Shown here: in pieces, positions 44,202 through 57,496 of the stretch
Position numbering within the stretch: the first letter of the stretch is position 1
Layout: the number at the start of each line of letters is the position of its first letter
Source: Luidia sarsii
Taxonomy: Eukaryota; Echinodermata; Asteroidea; Paxillosida; Luidiidae
Assembly (NCBI GenBank): GCA_949987565.1
Contig: OX465111.1
Location: 13,630,276 to 13,694,275 of the forward strand
Direction: 5' to 3'
DNA length: 64,000 nucleotides
Notes under the pieces: generated by a model
The model's input: the letters and a program-made list of their open reading frames with translations, nothing else
The model's database searches: none
What the model was told of the DNA's origin: nothing
Program-made: the position numbers and the translations under genes

Positions 44202-45581
44202 CCGATCTGAAAAAAAAATCAGATCCTAAGGATGAGTTAATACCCTTTCAACTAAAGATAAAATCGTCAAGTGCATTCAATGAGCATCCCTGCTGCTACC
44301 CCAAGTCAGACATGTGTTGGCCTAACACCAGTATTCTGTAATTTTGTACTCAGGCAGGGTCAATGAGGGGAGGACTGGGTAGCCTAGTGATCCCACTGTG
44401 AAATTAGGGGTTGGATTTCACAAAGCCTTATGACGCATCGTAACTCAACTCACAATCAATAGCCCATCATATAAGTCCTGACAGATCATATACGATTTTT
44501 TGTGCATCGCTCACCGTCTAACAAAGTTGGTTGTAAAAGTTACTATGAGTTTCATGAGATCGACCAAAGGGTATGTTGCCAAAAACGACTACTTGAGATT
44601 CATATTACCGATACTTTGCCTTAGAGCCGTCCTAACACTATTGCTGAGTATACAGAAATCAGTTTCATGAAGCTGTACTCTTTTCTAGTGTGCATCTTCT
44701 CGGCCTGGGTTCGAATCCTGCTTAAGTCCTTCCGTTTCTGCTCTCCTTCCCCCCCCTTTTCAATCAGGTTTTCTTACCCAACTCTCCACCTAAGCATTTC
44801 ACAGCGAGTCTGCTGTGAGCCACTCCACTGTGCTTGGAAGGTCTACCGCACTAAAAGGGCCTTGGGTGAAGTATTTGATTTCATTACTGGGAGGAAATGG
44901 AACACACGTGTGCCCCATGCGCCCAGTTGCTGTCTTAGCAAACACAGCGATCTCACTCCAAACATTGCCTCAGTCCTAAGAAGTGCTGATTCAGCACATA
45001 TTCCCAAATAATACCTCGACCTGGAGGCGTAATCTTATATTAAAAGAAAAAGTGGAAAGAAAATACTTGATCCAGTGAAGGTTGATGTATTACAGAAAGA
45101 ATGGAAGGTGAAGAGGAAGAGGGAAAGAAGATCAACAAAGACCAGCCTTTGAAACGGGATGATATAAGTCAGTAAAGATGTCTGGGCAACGTTTGATCAA
45201 CAGACTTGCTCAGGAAAGAATTTCAGAAATTAGGAGGAGGGGGAAAGAGAGAGGAAAGTTCTGAGAGGATTGCGGCAAAACCATGCGCATCCCCTCTCGT
45301 GCAAGTGAGGCTATTTTGAAGAGCGATGGAACTCAACAGTCGCTGCTCTGTCCGTCGTCGGGAGATTGAAGGAGACTGACACTTCTAACTATGAGATTCA
45401 TGCATCCCGACAAAATAAGGGTTAAAAAAATAAAATTCGGTCCACTCGCTGTACAAAAAGCTCAAAATCTCTGAAGAATATGTACAGCCTGGTGAGGAGG
45501 AGGAGGAGGGGGGTTGGGGGGGGGGTCGGTCAGGGATACTGTTGATTGCGACGGCGTCACGTTTGGTTGTCATCATTGTCA

Positions 45582-46094
45582 TCAGGCTGAGGGCTTCTGG
45601 GCTTGGACGGGTGGATGGCCCATTGCGTCTGGATGGTAGGAGGAGGAGGAGGAGGAGGAGGCCGCAGAGGAGGAGGGGGAGGTGGAGGTGGAGGGGTCAT
45701 CCTGGCTACCCTGCTGCTGCTGTTTCAGGATCAGGTCCTGCATAGCCCGCAGTGTGTCGCTCTGGTACCTGTCCAGTGACGACTGTGAGGCCATGCCGCC
45801 GGCAGAGCCTGAGCTGCCCGCCCTGGCCTTCGGGGTCGGGCCGGCGGCCACGCCTTCCTCCTCGGCCGACTCCGCCTCCTCGTCGTGCCCCAGGCTGTCG
45901 CCGTGCTCCAGCCGGGTCCCCATGCGGTGCATCTCCTCCTGGATGTGGGAGACCGCCTCACCCGTCTCGTAGCGGGCCTCCGAGACGTGCTGGCGCAGCT
46001 GCTGCAGCATCTGGCGCTGCTGCAGCCGCCGCTGGTGGTCCGGCGAGCCCCGGGCGGCGTTGGTCTGCCGGCCCACCAGCTTCTGCACAACGTC
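45582..46094 (-). CDS. Last exon of an unidentified coiled-coil protein
   Basis: Encodes 170 residues and a TGA stop at 45584-45582. It starts DVVQKLVGRQTNAARGSPDH, then a Gln/Arg/Leu-rich helix (LQQRQMLQQLRQHVSEARYE), TGEAVSHIQEEMHRMGTRLE, an acidic run, YQSDTLRAMQDLILKQQQQG, and a Ser-rich tail from AGC/TCC repeats. Acceptor GCTGGCAG; phase 0 from the exon at 47446. Opposite-strand open frames across this exon follow from its GC content. I do not recognise the family. The short predicted coiled coil and the disordered Ser-rich end suggest a scaffold-type C-terminus. Confidence 0.75.
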   Translation of the reverse strand, partial: DVVQKLVGRQTNAARGSPDHQRRLQQRQMLQQLRQHVSEARYETGEAVSHIQEEMHRMGTRLEHGDSLGHDEEAESAEEEGVAAGPTPKARAGSSGSAGGMASQSSLDRYQSDTLRAMQDLILKQQQQGSQDDPSTSTSPSSSAASSSSSSSYHPDAMGHPPVQAQKPSA

Positions 46095-46227
46095 CTGCCA
46101 GCAACCAAACCAAACATGCAATGCTTAGGCATACATGTACATGTAGCATGGCTCTGGATGCAGTATACTGATAGTTATGGGAAACCACTTTTGAACCACC
46201 TAGCTGCATTTAAAGTCGCACAAATAC

Positions 46228-47080
46228 AAACACCAACTACCCAAACTGCTTACTGACTTCAACTACCCAAACTGCTTACTGACTTCAACTACCAAAACTG
46301 CTTACTGACTTCAACTACCCAAACTGCTTACTGACTTCAACTACCCAAACTGCTTACTGACTTCAACTACCCAAACTGCTTACTGACTTCAACTACCCAA
46401 ACTGCTTACTGACTTCAACTACCCAAACTGCTTACTGACTTCAACTACCCAAACTGCTTACTGACTTCAACTACCAAAACTGCTTACTGACTTCAACTAC
46501 CCAAACTGCTTACTGACTTTAGCAACCAAAACTGCTTACTGACTTCAACTACATACTAAAACTGCTTACTGACAAAATACCAAAACTGCTTACTGTTTTA
46601 AACTACCCAAACTGCTTACTGTTTTAAACTACCCAAACTGCTTACTGACTTTAACTACCCAAACTGCTTACTGACTTTAACTACCAAAACTGCTTACTGA
46701 CTTTAACTACCCAAACTGCTTACTGACTTTAACTATCCAAACTGCTTACTGACTTCAACTACCCAAACTGCTTACTGACTTCAACTACCCAAACTGCTTA
46801 CTGACAAAATACCAAAACTGCTTACTGACAAAATACCAAACTGCTTACTGACTTCAACTACCAAAACTGCTTACTGACTTAAACTACAAAAACTGCTTAG
46901 TGACTTAAATTACCAAAACTGCTTAGTGACTTAAATTACCAAAACTGCTTACTGACTGCAACTACATGTACCAAAACTGCTCACTCACTTCAACTACTAA
47001 AACTGCTTACTGACTGCAACTACCAAAACTGCTCACTGACTTAAACTACTAAAACTGCTTACAGACTTCAACTACCAACG
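46228..47080 (+). repeat. 26-bp minisatellite (AAACTGCTTACTGACTTCAACTACCC)n
   Basis: About 33 tandem units of 24-30 bp with core AAACTGCTTACTGACTT, located in the intron between the last two exons of the third gene. The left part is the most regular. The right end contains AAATACC and CAACTACATG variants. The core equals the end motif of foldback family A. Confidence 0.93.
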
Positions 47081-47445
47081 GATAAAGACATCTATCATTT
47101 ACTGACTAGGTCAACAAAACCCTCAAAATGTTTCTAACGTTTTACAAAAGAAGGGAATGAAAAGTAAAGTGCCTATCATAATGACAGATGAGTTGAAAGT
47201 TAAACAGTTGAATGTCCGCAATGGAAAGATACAATTCAAAGAGGCTTTTCTTTTTCAAGCATGAGATAGGGCAACCACTCCATGAATTACATTCTCACTG
47301 CCACAAATCATGACATTATCAGTGGGGTTGCTGATGGCAATGTTCAACTCATTCAGCTTCACATTTCAACCATGATACCACATTCGTGGTTCAAAAAAAA
47401 GGAAAAAAGGACATGTAGGTTGCGATGGGGAGTTGCGGGACTTAC

Positions 47446-47503
47446 CTTATATTCCCGGTTCCGTTTGCTCATGGCTTCTTCAGGCAGAGTGTTGGCCCTG
47501 AAT
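47446..47503 (-). CDS. Penultimate exon of the unidentified gene
   Basis: 58-bp exon in the frame FRANTLPEEAMSKRNREYK, with acceptor GTCAACAG and consensus donor GTAAGT. It joins in phase 0 to DVVQKLV of the last exon. It has no Met-initiated ORF. Further upstream exons were not found within the window, so they probably lie beyond 64 kb. Confidence 0.65.
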
Positions 47504-48979
47504 CTGTTGACAGAAAAAAATTAAAAATAAATAAAGTCAATTTTATGGCAGCACAGACTCCCATTTATGTGACATGAAGATGTTCAGAAAATGTTGCTGT
47601 GAACAACGACCTGTATAAATGAATCTGAAAAATACAACGGACTTGACTCAAATTCCAGCAACATAACCATTAGAAATGTGAATCTTCAGGAAAGTGCGGC
47701 AATGTCTGCGTCAAATCAGTGAGAAGATTTCAATGCCAATCACAGAGATATTTTACTGCATATTATGCTATCCTCATATCTGTGTTTCCATGTTATTCAC
47801 TTATTCACTTATACCACAAAACCACTAGTCTTGCTCGTTTGCATGTTCACTGGACTGATGCTGAAATCACTGAGCCTAGCGGTGCAGTACTTATTTCAAG
47901 CTTGGCTCCTCTTCATTGTAAACATACTGCACATACACAATTATGATTATTAAAACTGAAACAGGATGAAGTTCAACAGTAGAAAAGAATGGACTTGACA
48001 ATATCAAAGAAGAAGAAAAAGAAAGAAATGATATTTTATCAGTTTGTATTTTACTGCTTACAACTGCTGGTCAACAAATTCCAAATTGACCCAGATTTCT
48101 CGGTTCTGGGAAGACATTTGACATTCTGCTGTGTCATAAATTAGCCCACTGATTCCACAGGGCCCGGCCAAGCAGAACACAAAACAAATTGCTCTTCCCC
48201 TTGCAAGGCCCGGCAGAATGGGACATGTTTATGGGAACTGGCCGACCCGACATACGAAGGTTTACATGTAGCCCCTGCTACAAAGACGCTCTGCACAGTT
48301 ACAGTGTCAGCGCGTGCACGATGGCATCTATGCATCTATTCGTGGAGGACGGAGCCTGTAATGACTCTATGGAGCCATTGAATGCTGATCAACTCGGGGC
48401 TGGACACTCATTCACTACCACAGTCGCAGGCCCTGGTTAATATTGCACAGAGGACCCGGCCCTAAAATTTCCTCATATGTCACCCAACACCGGCAAAACC
48501 ACTTCACCCGTTTTAATTCCATCCTGGTCGATCGGGTTAAAAAAAGAAGAAGAAAACTTTAAAAGATGACAGCACGCACAAACAGAATCATCCATTTAGG
48601 GTGAAATGTCCCATTCAAAGTCCGTGGGCCCAATTTCCCTTCTGTCCAAATCACAATGCTGGCCAATCTCCAAGCTGGACTATAAATGGCTCCCAAATGG
48701 TAGCTTTTTCATCTTGATTGGCTTTCAAAATGGTATTTCATCAAGCAGAAGCATTTGTCAACCTCTTTTCCACGACAAGTGATTTGCATCCTTTCAGCTA
48801 TCCGAAATTAGATTCGGACAATGGCAGAATGATAAGACGCAGATTATTATTCATTTTGTAAGGAGGGGGGGAGGGTTGTAATCAATGAGGGTTGTCCCTG
48901 AGTGGATGTATAATCAGCCACAGCGTGCTCAGTATATTTCCCTGATTGCCTGCTGAAAATACAGGCAGCTCTGGCCGGA

Positions 48980-49065
48980 TACGAAGCCGCAACTCCTGCA
49001 CCTAAGTGCAGACGCACAAATTCACCCTGATCACCGCACTGGTCGAGGTCGTGTGAGGGAGTTGA
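48980..49065 (-). repeat. Dispersed repeat shared with 24780-24862
   Basis: GAAGCCGCAACTCCTGCACC, AAGTGCAGACGC and CGCACTGGTCGAGGTCGTGTG, parallel to the copy at 24780. Confidence 0.5.
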
Positions 49066-49589
49066 AACTGTTAAACAGCGGGTGCCGCGTTGCATCCTAG
49101 ATATGCTATGACTCTCCATCGCCGTCTCCCACACGATGAATTGAAACTACACGCAAGTGTCTACCTGATGCCCGGGTTTGACTCTTTAATTCTATGATGG
49201 GTAGTTATGAAAAACAATAATAACCATCCTTAACTTGCATCACCCGTACTTGTCCATGGTTTGGCCAATAGGTTATGAATGGCCAACCTTAAAAGCGTGC
49301 ACTGGAATTTCACTCCCTTCAATTAAGATGCTCAATCATCTTTCATTAGTGGTTTAACAAGTCCACAGGCTAGAGTACAAATGTACAAGGCTACATGGAC
49401 ATATGTATCCAATTCCTGTGCGCCTGTCTGATATTAAAGGCCTGCATTTACAGATTTAAAAAAAAATGTACAATCCAAGATTTCCACATTTTGAGAAATT
49501 CTGAGGACAATGATTGTTCAATTTCAAAGACAATTACATTGTATCTCTCTTCAATCAATGCCTCTATTTGTTCATAATTGGAGTAATGA

Positions 49590-49828
49590 GCAAAAATGTG
49601 GCGAACTTGTTACTGACTAAAATGACCAAAATATGAATATCATAAATAGGAGGTCCTGGCATTTCGATCCTAGCAGGACCCTTTTCAAAGGCAGATGCTC
49701 CTATTTATTTTTATGTCTGCCTTTGAGAAAGGTCCTGCTTGGATCAAAACGTCAGGCCCACTAAATTTTGAGATTTGCATTTTGGTAATTTTAGTCAGTA
49801 AGCAGTTTGCAACGTTTTTGTAAATCAC
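49590..49828. repeat. Foldback repeat family A, complete copy with spacer
   Basis: Both halves are present, with AAATGTGGCGAACTTGTTACTG at one end and TCAGTAAGCAGTTTGCAACG at the other. A spacer of about 40 bp between the inverted halves contains TATTTATTTTTATG. Confidence 0.7.
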
Positions 49829-50818
49829 TCTTTTTATGTTAGATATTAGATTCTACTTCGAGTCAGTATTAGATAAGTGATTAGAGACAGTGAGCATAAC
49901 TGCAATGAGTAATTCTATCTCATCAAGAAGAACAGCAGATTCTACACATTGTATTTCTTGCTCATTAAAAGAATGTGAATTTTCTCTCTGAGAATCAGTC
50001 AAATTGTGGAGGCTTCATCTGTAATTGAGTGAATGAGGAATCGAATGAAATTGTAAGGAAAATGTCTGAATGTATGGGAGGGTAATTGGCAGCTGTGTTT
50101 ACTACAGCTGCATTGGATTAATCGCAGGCTGGAACACTTTGGCTGTTTCCATTATTGATTGCTCTCTGATCAGGAAATGATAATTTGCTCAATGATGCCC
50201 ACAGCGAGTAAGACTTAAACATACATCACAGCAGCGAATACATGTTGTCCACTTCCATGTCTGTGCTCTGACGCCAAGGCACATTAGCGCATGGCACAAT
50301 GAATGCCGCATGATACCATGATTACATACATGTATAGGTCCTAACAATTAGAGAGATACGAAAACAAAGGAGCAGTAACAGTCCCTGGGCATTGTCGTGC
50401 CGGGCATGACTTACCAGAATAGGAACGGAGTGTAGACAACATCAATGGATAATTCACAGGCATTTGGAGATGAGGCGAGTTATTAGTGTCCAGCTCAATC
50501 AACTAGTGATTGCATGTATGTGAGTACGTGAACAGGATACACAAGGCAATGTCCTAATGTCCTGGGTATCAGAATACACAGCGGTCTATGGTAGTAGGGG
50601 CCACAGTCATACGTATACACAGATCACAGTGCAGGGGATGTATGCGGCCGTGCATCACTGTGAGTGCCGTAACTTGGCATATTGGCACGTCCCTGTCAAT
50701 AGTGGTTCGGCGTTGCTGGGATGCGCGTAACATGTCCCGCTATTGCAATTGGCCGCCGCCGCTGAGCTGGGGCTGGTGACTGTAGCATGGCAGGACTGAA
50801 TCTCCCCTTACTAGCTGC

Positions 50819-50860
50819 TATATATATATATATGTATGTGTGTGTGTATGTGTGTGACAG
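50819..50860 (+). repeat. (TA)n-(TG)n microsatellite
   Basis: Alternating TA, then TG/TATG units next to the GGCA/GGGA array. Confidence 0.9.
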
Positions 50861-50895
50861 AACAACCGGCTGACGCTGATGACAGTGACCAAAAA

Positions 50896-51434
50896 GAAAG
50901 GGAGGGAGGGAGGGAGGGACGGGGAGGGGGGCAGGGGGGAGGTAGGGAGGGAGGCAGGTAGGGAGGGAGGCAGGGAGGCAGGGTGGCAGGGAGGCAGGGA
51001 AGTAGGGAGGCAGGGAGGGAGACAGGCATGCAGGCAGGGAGGCTGGGAGGCAGGCAGGCAGGCAGGACGGCAGGAAGGCAGGCAGGCAGGGAGGCAGGGA
51101 GGCAGGGAGGCAGGGAGGCAGGGAGGCAGGGAGGCAGGGAGGCAGGGAGGGGGAGAGGCAGGGAGGCAGGGAGGCAGGGAGGCAGGGAGGCAGGGAGGCA
51201 GGGAGGCAGGGAGGCAGGCATGCAGGGAGGGAGGCAGGGAGGCAGGCAGGGAGAGAGGCAGGGAGGCAGGGAGGCAGGGAGGCACGGAGGCAGGGAGGCA
51301 GGGAGGCAGGGAGGCAGGGAGGCAGGGAGGCAAGGAGGCAGGGAGGCATAGAGGCAGGGAAGCAGGGACAGAGGGACGGAGGCAGGGAGGCAAGAAGGCA
51401 GGGAGGCAGGGAGGCATTGAGGCAGGGAGGGATC
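50896..51434 (+). repeat. (GGGAGGCA)n array
   Basis: About 540 bp of GGGAGGCA octamers with variants. Both strands are open in several frames (Arg/Glu/Gly or Pro/Ser/Leu/Cys translations). These are not genes. Confidence 0.95.
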
Positions 51435-53509
51435 GAGGGATGCTTAATAAAACACACCAAATAACATCATGCACGTCATCTCAATTGTCCAGGCAGCTCC
51501 ATTTTGTATTTTCTTTGTCAGTCTCGTTCACACACGCAAAACCTATCATGTTTTCCCCTCAAAATACTCTCTCCTCTAACTGATCCACCACCGGCATCAG
51601 ACCGCAACACCTGCTGTAAATTTTCTTCCTAAGCCAATTAGCCTGTGCCCATCCTGAGGCAAGCAGCCTGCGGGCAGTGTGTGCCGCTCAGTCAGTAAAA
51701 CAGCGTCCAACCAGATTTGTCAAGTCTTGTCAACTTCACCAAGGGGCTGATTCCTGGCTACAGTTTTCCGCCTTTTTTGGGGAGGGGGGGGGGGTGAGGT
51801 GGGAGTAGTGGATTCTCACCACTATGGCCATAAGAAACCATTAGCATTCACCGACTGTCTCAACAGCCCCATCCCTCCTCGTTCATTGTTTTATTCATCA
51901 TCAGGGACTCAGCAGAGGAAAGCAAGTGCATCTGCATGAGAATCCTATCATCATGGTCCAAAGGGATTTCTTTGTCCTACTCCGTTCTAGGTTCACTGCG
52001 GAGCAGACACTTCCGGGGGTCAGAGCTGAGAGAGAATAATACATGTTCAGACTGCAGGACTTCATCAGAATGTGTCATAAGACGCCCTACCTAAAATTGT
52101 GGCAGCTTTACAAGTCTTCAAAAATAGTGATGGGTAGTACTAATGATGGGCAATCGATTTCTAAAAACATTTTGAATTCTTCAAAATGTTCACCAACTAG
52201 GAATTTCTGCCTCTCACCTATTGAAAGCATTGGAATGAAATAAGTTCTAAATCATAATTCAGAACGCCTCAAAAGGAAAATTTTGAAGCACTTTTTCTTT
52301 CAATCTCAGAAAACATGCTTAAAAATGCGTAGGAACACAGGTAAAGCAAAAAGATTATGGAGAGAAAATAGCTTGGGAGTTAGTACATTCAACCATAGGC
52401 ATGAGTTCAAAACTCAGTTTTAGTTAATTTGTTTTTATTCTTTCATCAATTTATGCATGACAAAAATTACTCATTGGCTTCCGTTTTTTGGTTTTAATAT
52501 TCTTTACTGACATTGCTTCAACCATCTCCCTGTTGAGGTTTCATCCTATTCCTACAGACTACTAGACTGCCTGATACTGACAATTCCAAAGAGACCTTGT
52601 GTTGAGACAAATCCCCAAATTATCCAGCTCTCCACAAGTACATGTATATATCATGGGCAGAAGTCAAGCACAGTATAGTACAGTAGTAGCATTAGTGACA
52701 ACTGTTGGCTCTCCACGTACCGGTACGTTCAGGTCAGAGGATTACAGGAGTATTTTGCAGAGTGCCAGTAAGATGCATATATATCCATGTGGGCCAGGAT
52801 TCATTCAGACAGTACAGCCTTGAACGTGCGGGGAAAAGAAAAAAAAATCGCCATTGCCTCGGAACCAAGACCTGCTTAATCCCTCTGTAGAAGATAATTT
52901 GCCGCTGACTTGCCATGCCAGAATAAAGGGACTCCCCTGAAGCGATCCTGTGGATTTTTTTTTCTTCTATATTTTCTTTGCCTTGACTTCCTGCGTGCTC
53001 ACTGTGGCATTGGATGCAGCGCTAGGGTTCCGGCGTGAGCCTGCATCAATCTATGGCTCATTGGAATCTGTCAATAGGATCTGTGGCTGAAGGATGAGAA
53101 CGGCAATGCACATGTATCTACTGTATGGCAATATGAAACTGAGTGGGGCATCTTAATTTGCTGTTACGCAGCCTGCAAGTTGTTTCAATCTGCATGGATA
53201 TGGGGTGTCTTGTTGCATTGCTACAGGGATGTGTTATTTTCAATAGTAAACTGAAGTATGCTTTTCTATATGGATGGGTGTCAGTGTCAGCATTAGGCCA
53301 GCTGAAAAAGAGTTGCCAGTGGCCCGGCCAGCTATTTATCAGAGAAATATTGCATATAGCCTACTGCGTATAAGTACCGGTATTAAGTACTACAATTGAA
53401 AGCCATTCTGTTAAGATTCTGGGCTGTCCACAGCATCCATTTGAAGCCAAACCTCTTGACATCCCAGCAATATTGTGAGCTCAAAAAGTCAACTCATTTT
53501 CTTGCAATG

Positions 53510-53780
53510 ATTAATCAAAAAGCAATCTAGATTGGACCGGGATTAGAGCCCAAGACTCTGGTTGAATGTACCGGCGTTGCACAAATTGATCTACCCAGTC
53601 CTTAGGTAGGGGATCCCATGTACAAGAAGCAGTCAACTACGTGTATCTTTGCTGGGGTATAGCCTACTGTATATGGTAATATGGATGCCAGTCAGAATCA
53701 TTTAGCCATTAACTTAAAATCTCCACACCTATTCTACCAAAGCAAAACAGCAGACAGATATAAACCTGGCACAGCTGAGT
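53510..53780 (-). repeat. Composite tRNA-like repeat (SINE-like), copy 2
   Basis: TTGGACCGGGATTAGAGCCCAAGAC corresponds to a tRNA-like B-box region in minus sense. It is followed by TCTTTGCTGGGGTAT, GGATGCCAGTCAGAATCA, CATTAACTTAAAATCTCC and TAAACCTGGC, as in copy 1. Confidence 0.55.
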
Positions 53781-56282
53781 CTGCCTCTTTCAAGTGGGCG
53801 GGAATCCCTTGTCATCAAACTTCAAACCTTACTCCCCGGCCTCCAATAGTCAACTGCCTTTGCTTTTTCATACTCGGACTCAAAAAAAAACCCAGTGACT
53901 TTGCTGCCACTCCCAAAGTCATTCGACTCCGTCGATTTGCTGACACAAGAGCGCCCAGAGCATCAAAGACAACATGGCGAGTAATCTCCAAGCAGGGTCC
54001 GCTGTCAGACCAGATATAACAAAAAACCAACCAACAGCTAGACGTGATGTTTATGTGCACAATGTCTGTGCATATCTCTGCTCGATGCCAAAGGGATAAA
54101 CACTTAAAAATAAAATAAAAAAATTTAACACTCGCACGCTGGTAATTCCTTACTCCGATAGAAGTCAAGGCTACAACCTTTCCCCATTAAAAACCTCTTT
54201 GCCATGTGCTCCCACCCCCCAAAAAACTCCACCATCCAGCATTTGTGTCTGAGAGAGAGAGATAGAGGTCTGGGTCATGGCAGTCCACTTGCGTGTTGGC
54301 ATGCGGCCGTCTTTCAGCTGCAAATGAAATATTCATCACGATACAGAAATGGGGTGGAGCGCTGCCAATTGAGATCACGCCGCCGATTGGCTGGTGCGAG
54401 GAGCCATTCTTTTGACTTCCGGATGACGGAGACAAGAAGAATGCTCAGAGGCCGAGCTAGATCACAATGCATTGCAGCACTCAACTTATTCTACATGAAT
54501 GGATTGTGACTATGGAGTGCATGTATGCAAATTCATTTCCAAAATGCTGTATACAGCCATTTTGAACTTCGTCCAAAAATGCAGTACCAACACGTACATA
54601 CCAGGGAAGTAAACCTTTTCACAAATTTATGAGTAATTTATTTTGTCACTTTGATTCAAAAAGTGCAAAGATAGCCTGATTTGAACTTGCTGAAACAAAA
54701 AAAGGGCACTAAACTATCTACATGTAAACTGTTTTAAAAGTGAGAAAGTAGGACCTCTCATCTTGGAAATAAATCTATTCATACTGGCAAGGCAACTTGC
54801 AATGCAAATGATGTGTGTTCCTTGAAAGACTCAATAAATGTACAATTCAATACATGCTAATGCGCATAATATGCCCGTTGTGGCGTAATCCTGATGATGT
54901 GCTCAGCATGCATGCATGCACTGTGCTCATTGTGTATGAGCCAAGCTCATCATGGTGGAATGACTGCGGCCCATGTCATGTGATAAATGTGTAATTAGTG
55001 GGGTCGTTTAGGCAAGACCAGGAAGGAAGGGAGCTTGGCAGCCATGCTACATATGTATATGTACATGTACATGTAGGTTGGCAAGGGGGCAGTATACAAC
55101 AGGCTTTATGAGTTAGGACAAAGCTGTAGGGCGGGACAATGGGTGGGGCGGGACGGGGCGGGGCAGGGCGGAACAAGGCATGCCCCGACGTCATCTCAGC
55201 AAAGGACACGCGTATCAAACTCATCATGGCACGCCGATTGAATCCAATTGCAATTTGCCTTGATACGCATGGTGCTCCTTGCACACGCCTGCCGCCTAGT
55301 CTGGCATTAGGTTAGCAGGAAAAAGGTGTGATTATGTGTGGTCCAATGATAGCTGACCTAATAAAGCTGTCTGTGTACGGGTGTTAATAAAATTGCAGTT
55401 TTTTGGGGTGTGTAGCTAGCAGTGGGTGTAGATATATAATTACACAGTAATGCTAGGGTCTAGAGGCATGTAGGACTGAACACAATTAATTAATGTGCTT
55501 ATTAGTGTGATTTAATTCGTGATTCGGACTCCACTATTAGTGAGACTTAGTGTAACTTTATCCCCTGAACAGAAACTTTATCCCTCCTAGAGAAATACAT
55601 GCATAGAGCTTTGGACGTAAGCACTTTGTACCCACGGATGTATGTTACAAGGCAATCTGGCCTTCATTTATTCAAGAGCAGTCCTTCGACAAGTCACAAG
55701 AATGCTTGGTGCGCTCATGACTATTCTATGGCCAGGAGCCCATCGATCCATCCGTCACTAATTGGCATAGTTGTCTGCATGCAGACCAGCTATCCATATG
55801 AATAAGTTATCCTTTTCATGCTGCCGGATGTACCAAAAAAAAAGTAAACAGATGAACAAACAACTAGACGAGTGGAGGGCATGCATCTTGTATTTGCCCG
55901 GGATCCAATTCTGGTACAAGGGCATGCCGGTGAATACCAATCTGCTTCACTAATGGGTACTGAATGCGTTATTGGCATGCAGTTTTCAAACAAGTTTCAG
56001 AGGCTTCATAAGAAACGAGTCAACTGTCATTAGGGAGATGCAGTCTAATGAGTCTGTTCATGGAGTACCTTAAGGGTTAATTACAACATACATGTGCAGG
56101 TACCGGTACATTACATTGTGGCAGCCTTTATTTGGCCACCCTGTGAATAATTATTCAGAGACTCTGTAAATTGATTTAAATGTGGGTCCGATGCTTTGAT
56201 GAGCATTGAGCTTTCTCAAGGGCAGCATGACGAAGCCAAAAAAAGATGAATGACAGCCTCAGAAATGCTGGTAGGCAGACAC

Positions 56283-56303
56283 GGGGGGGGGGGGGGGGGG
56301 GGG
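56283..56303 (+). repeat. Poly-G run
   Basis: 21 consecutive G. Confidence 0.95.
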
Positions 56304-57286
56304 AAGGGGTTGGAGGGGGGATTCAAAGTCCAACCGCAGGAATGGGGGAAATCAAACAACAATCAACAGGAAAATCAAAGGGGGAAGCTGCGAAATTATC
56401 ACAACTTAAATGAACAAAATATGTCTTCATTCATGAAAAGACGAATCTATCCACGCAGCTGAGAAGATGTGTAATGTAAGTACTAAATAGAGCTTTGAAA
56501 GTTACGGCTAGCTTTATTTTCTGTGATACGGTGTTCCATGAGGTTAACAACATGAAGTGACACTGTTGACTGTCTCCAGGTATGTTTTTTGTGCAATGCC
56601 GACAATCATGTTCAAAAAGAGAAATGACAAAACAGCAAAGAGCCCAGCAGATTCAGGTGTCCTCACACCACTTGTAGAGCTAGAGGCCACAATAGCGCCG
56701 GACCATGGAGAAATAATAACATTTTTGAGCACTGCTAAAACCTGTTTCATTTCTGTCAAGAAATAAACTTGCTCCTGCTATATTACAGCCACAGGAGTAG
56801 GAGATGTCCAGTGTGCTTTATGCAATTCCAGACTCCCCCTATTCTCCCTTCCAATGGCATATGTGTAGATCATGGCAAAGGAACCGTTCACAGGTCAAGT
56901 GTACTATGAACGAGCTGTGCATGGGGACCAGCTGTAGGCCGGCACAAAAGGGAACAAGTGCACGGTATTGCCCTCCAACCAACCCCATCCCCTACAACAC
57001 ACGTCCACAACACCTCTATTGCCTGCTACTAATCCCAGGGGGATAGCAGGCAGACAATTTCCCCCTCTGGACTCGACAAATTAGACCATCAAATGGCCGC
57101 CACTTTCAGAAACTAAGGCGTCACTTCAAGAAACCGGCTGCTACCCCTTGAACACCTTCTATTGTGCAAGGTGCATCCCTCTGAAGTATCTCCATTAGGG
57201 CAACAAATGCGACGCAGGCATGAATGTCTTGAAGACTGCTGCATGTGCCTTCCAAAAGCTCTTGAATTCACACTACTACCCACTGG

Positions 57287-57465
57287 GATGGAGGTATGGA
57301 GGGAGGGAGGGAATGAGGGAGGGATGGGGGAGGCAGGGATGGAGGGAGGGATGGAGGAAGGGGAGGGAGGGGGAAGAGGAAGAGAAGGAGGGAGGGAGGG
57401 AGGGAGGGAGGGAGGGATGGAGGGAGGGAGGGAGGAAGGGAGAGAGGGAGGGAGGGAAGGGGAGG

Positions 57466-57496
<31 letters not shown>

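Noticed and set aside
46228..47080. CRISPR-like array of regular repeats
   Set aside because: Units are contiguous tandem repeats without unique spacers, in animal DNA.
50696..51583. Pro/Ser/Leu/Cys and Gly/Arg/Glu open frames of more than 200 codons
   Set aside because: Translation of the GGGAGGCA microsatellite.
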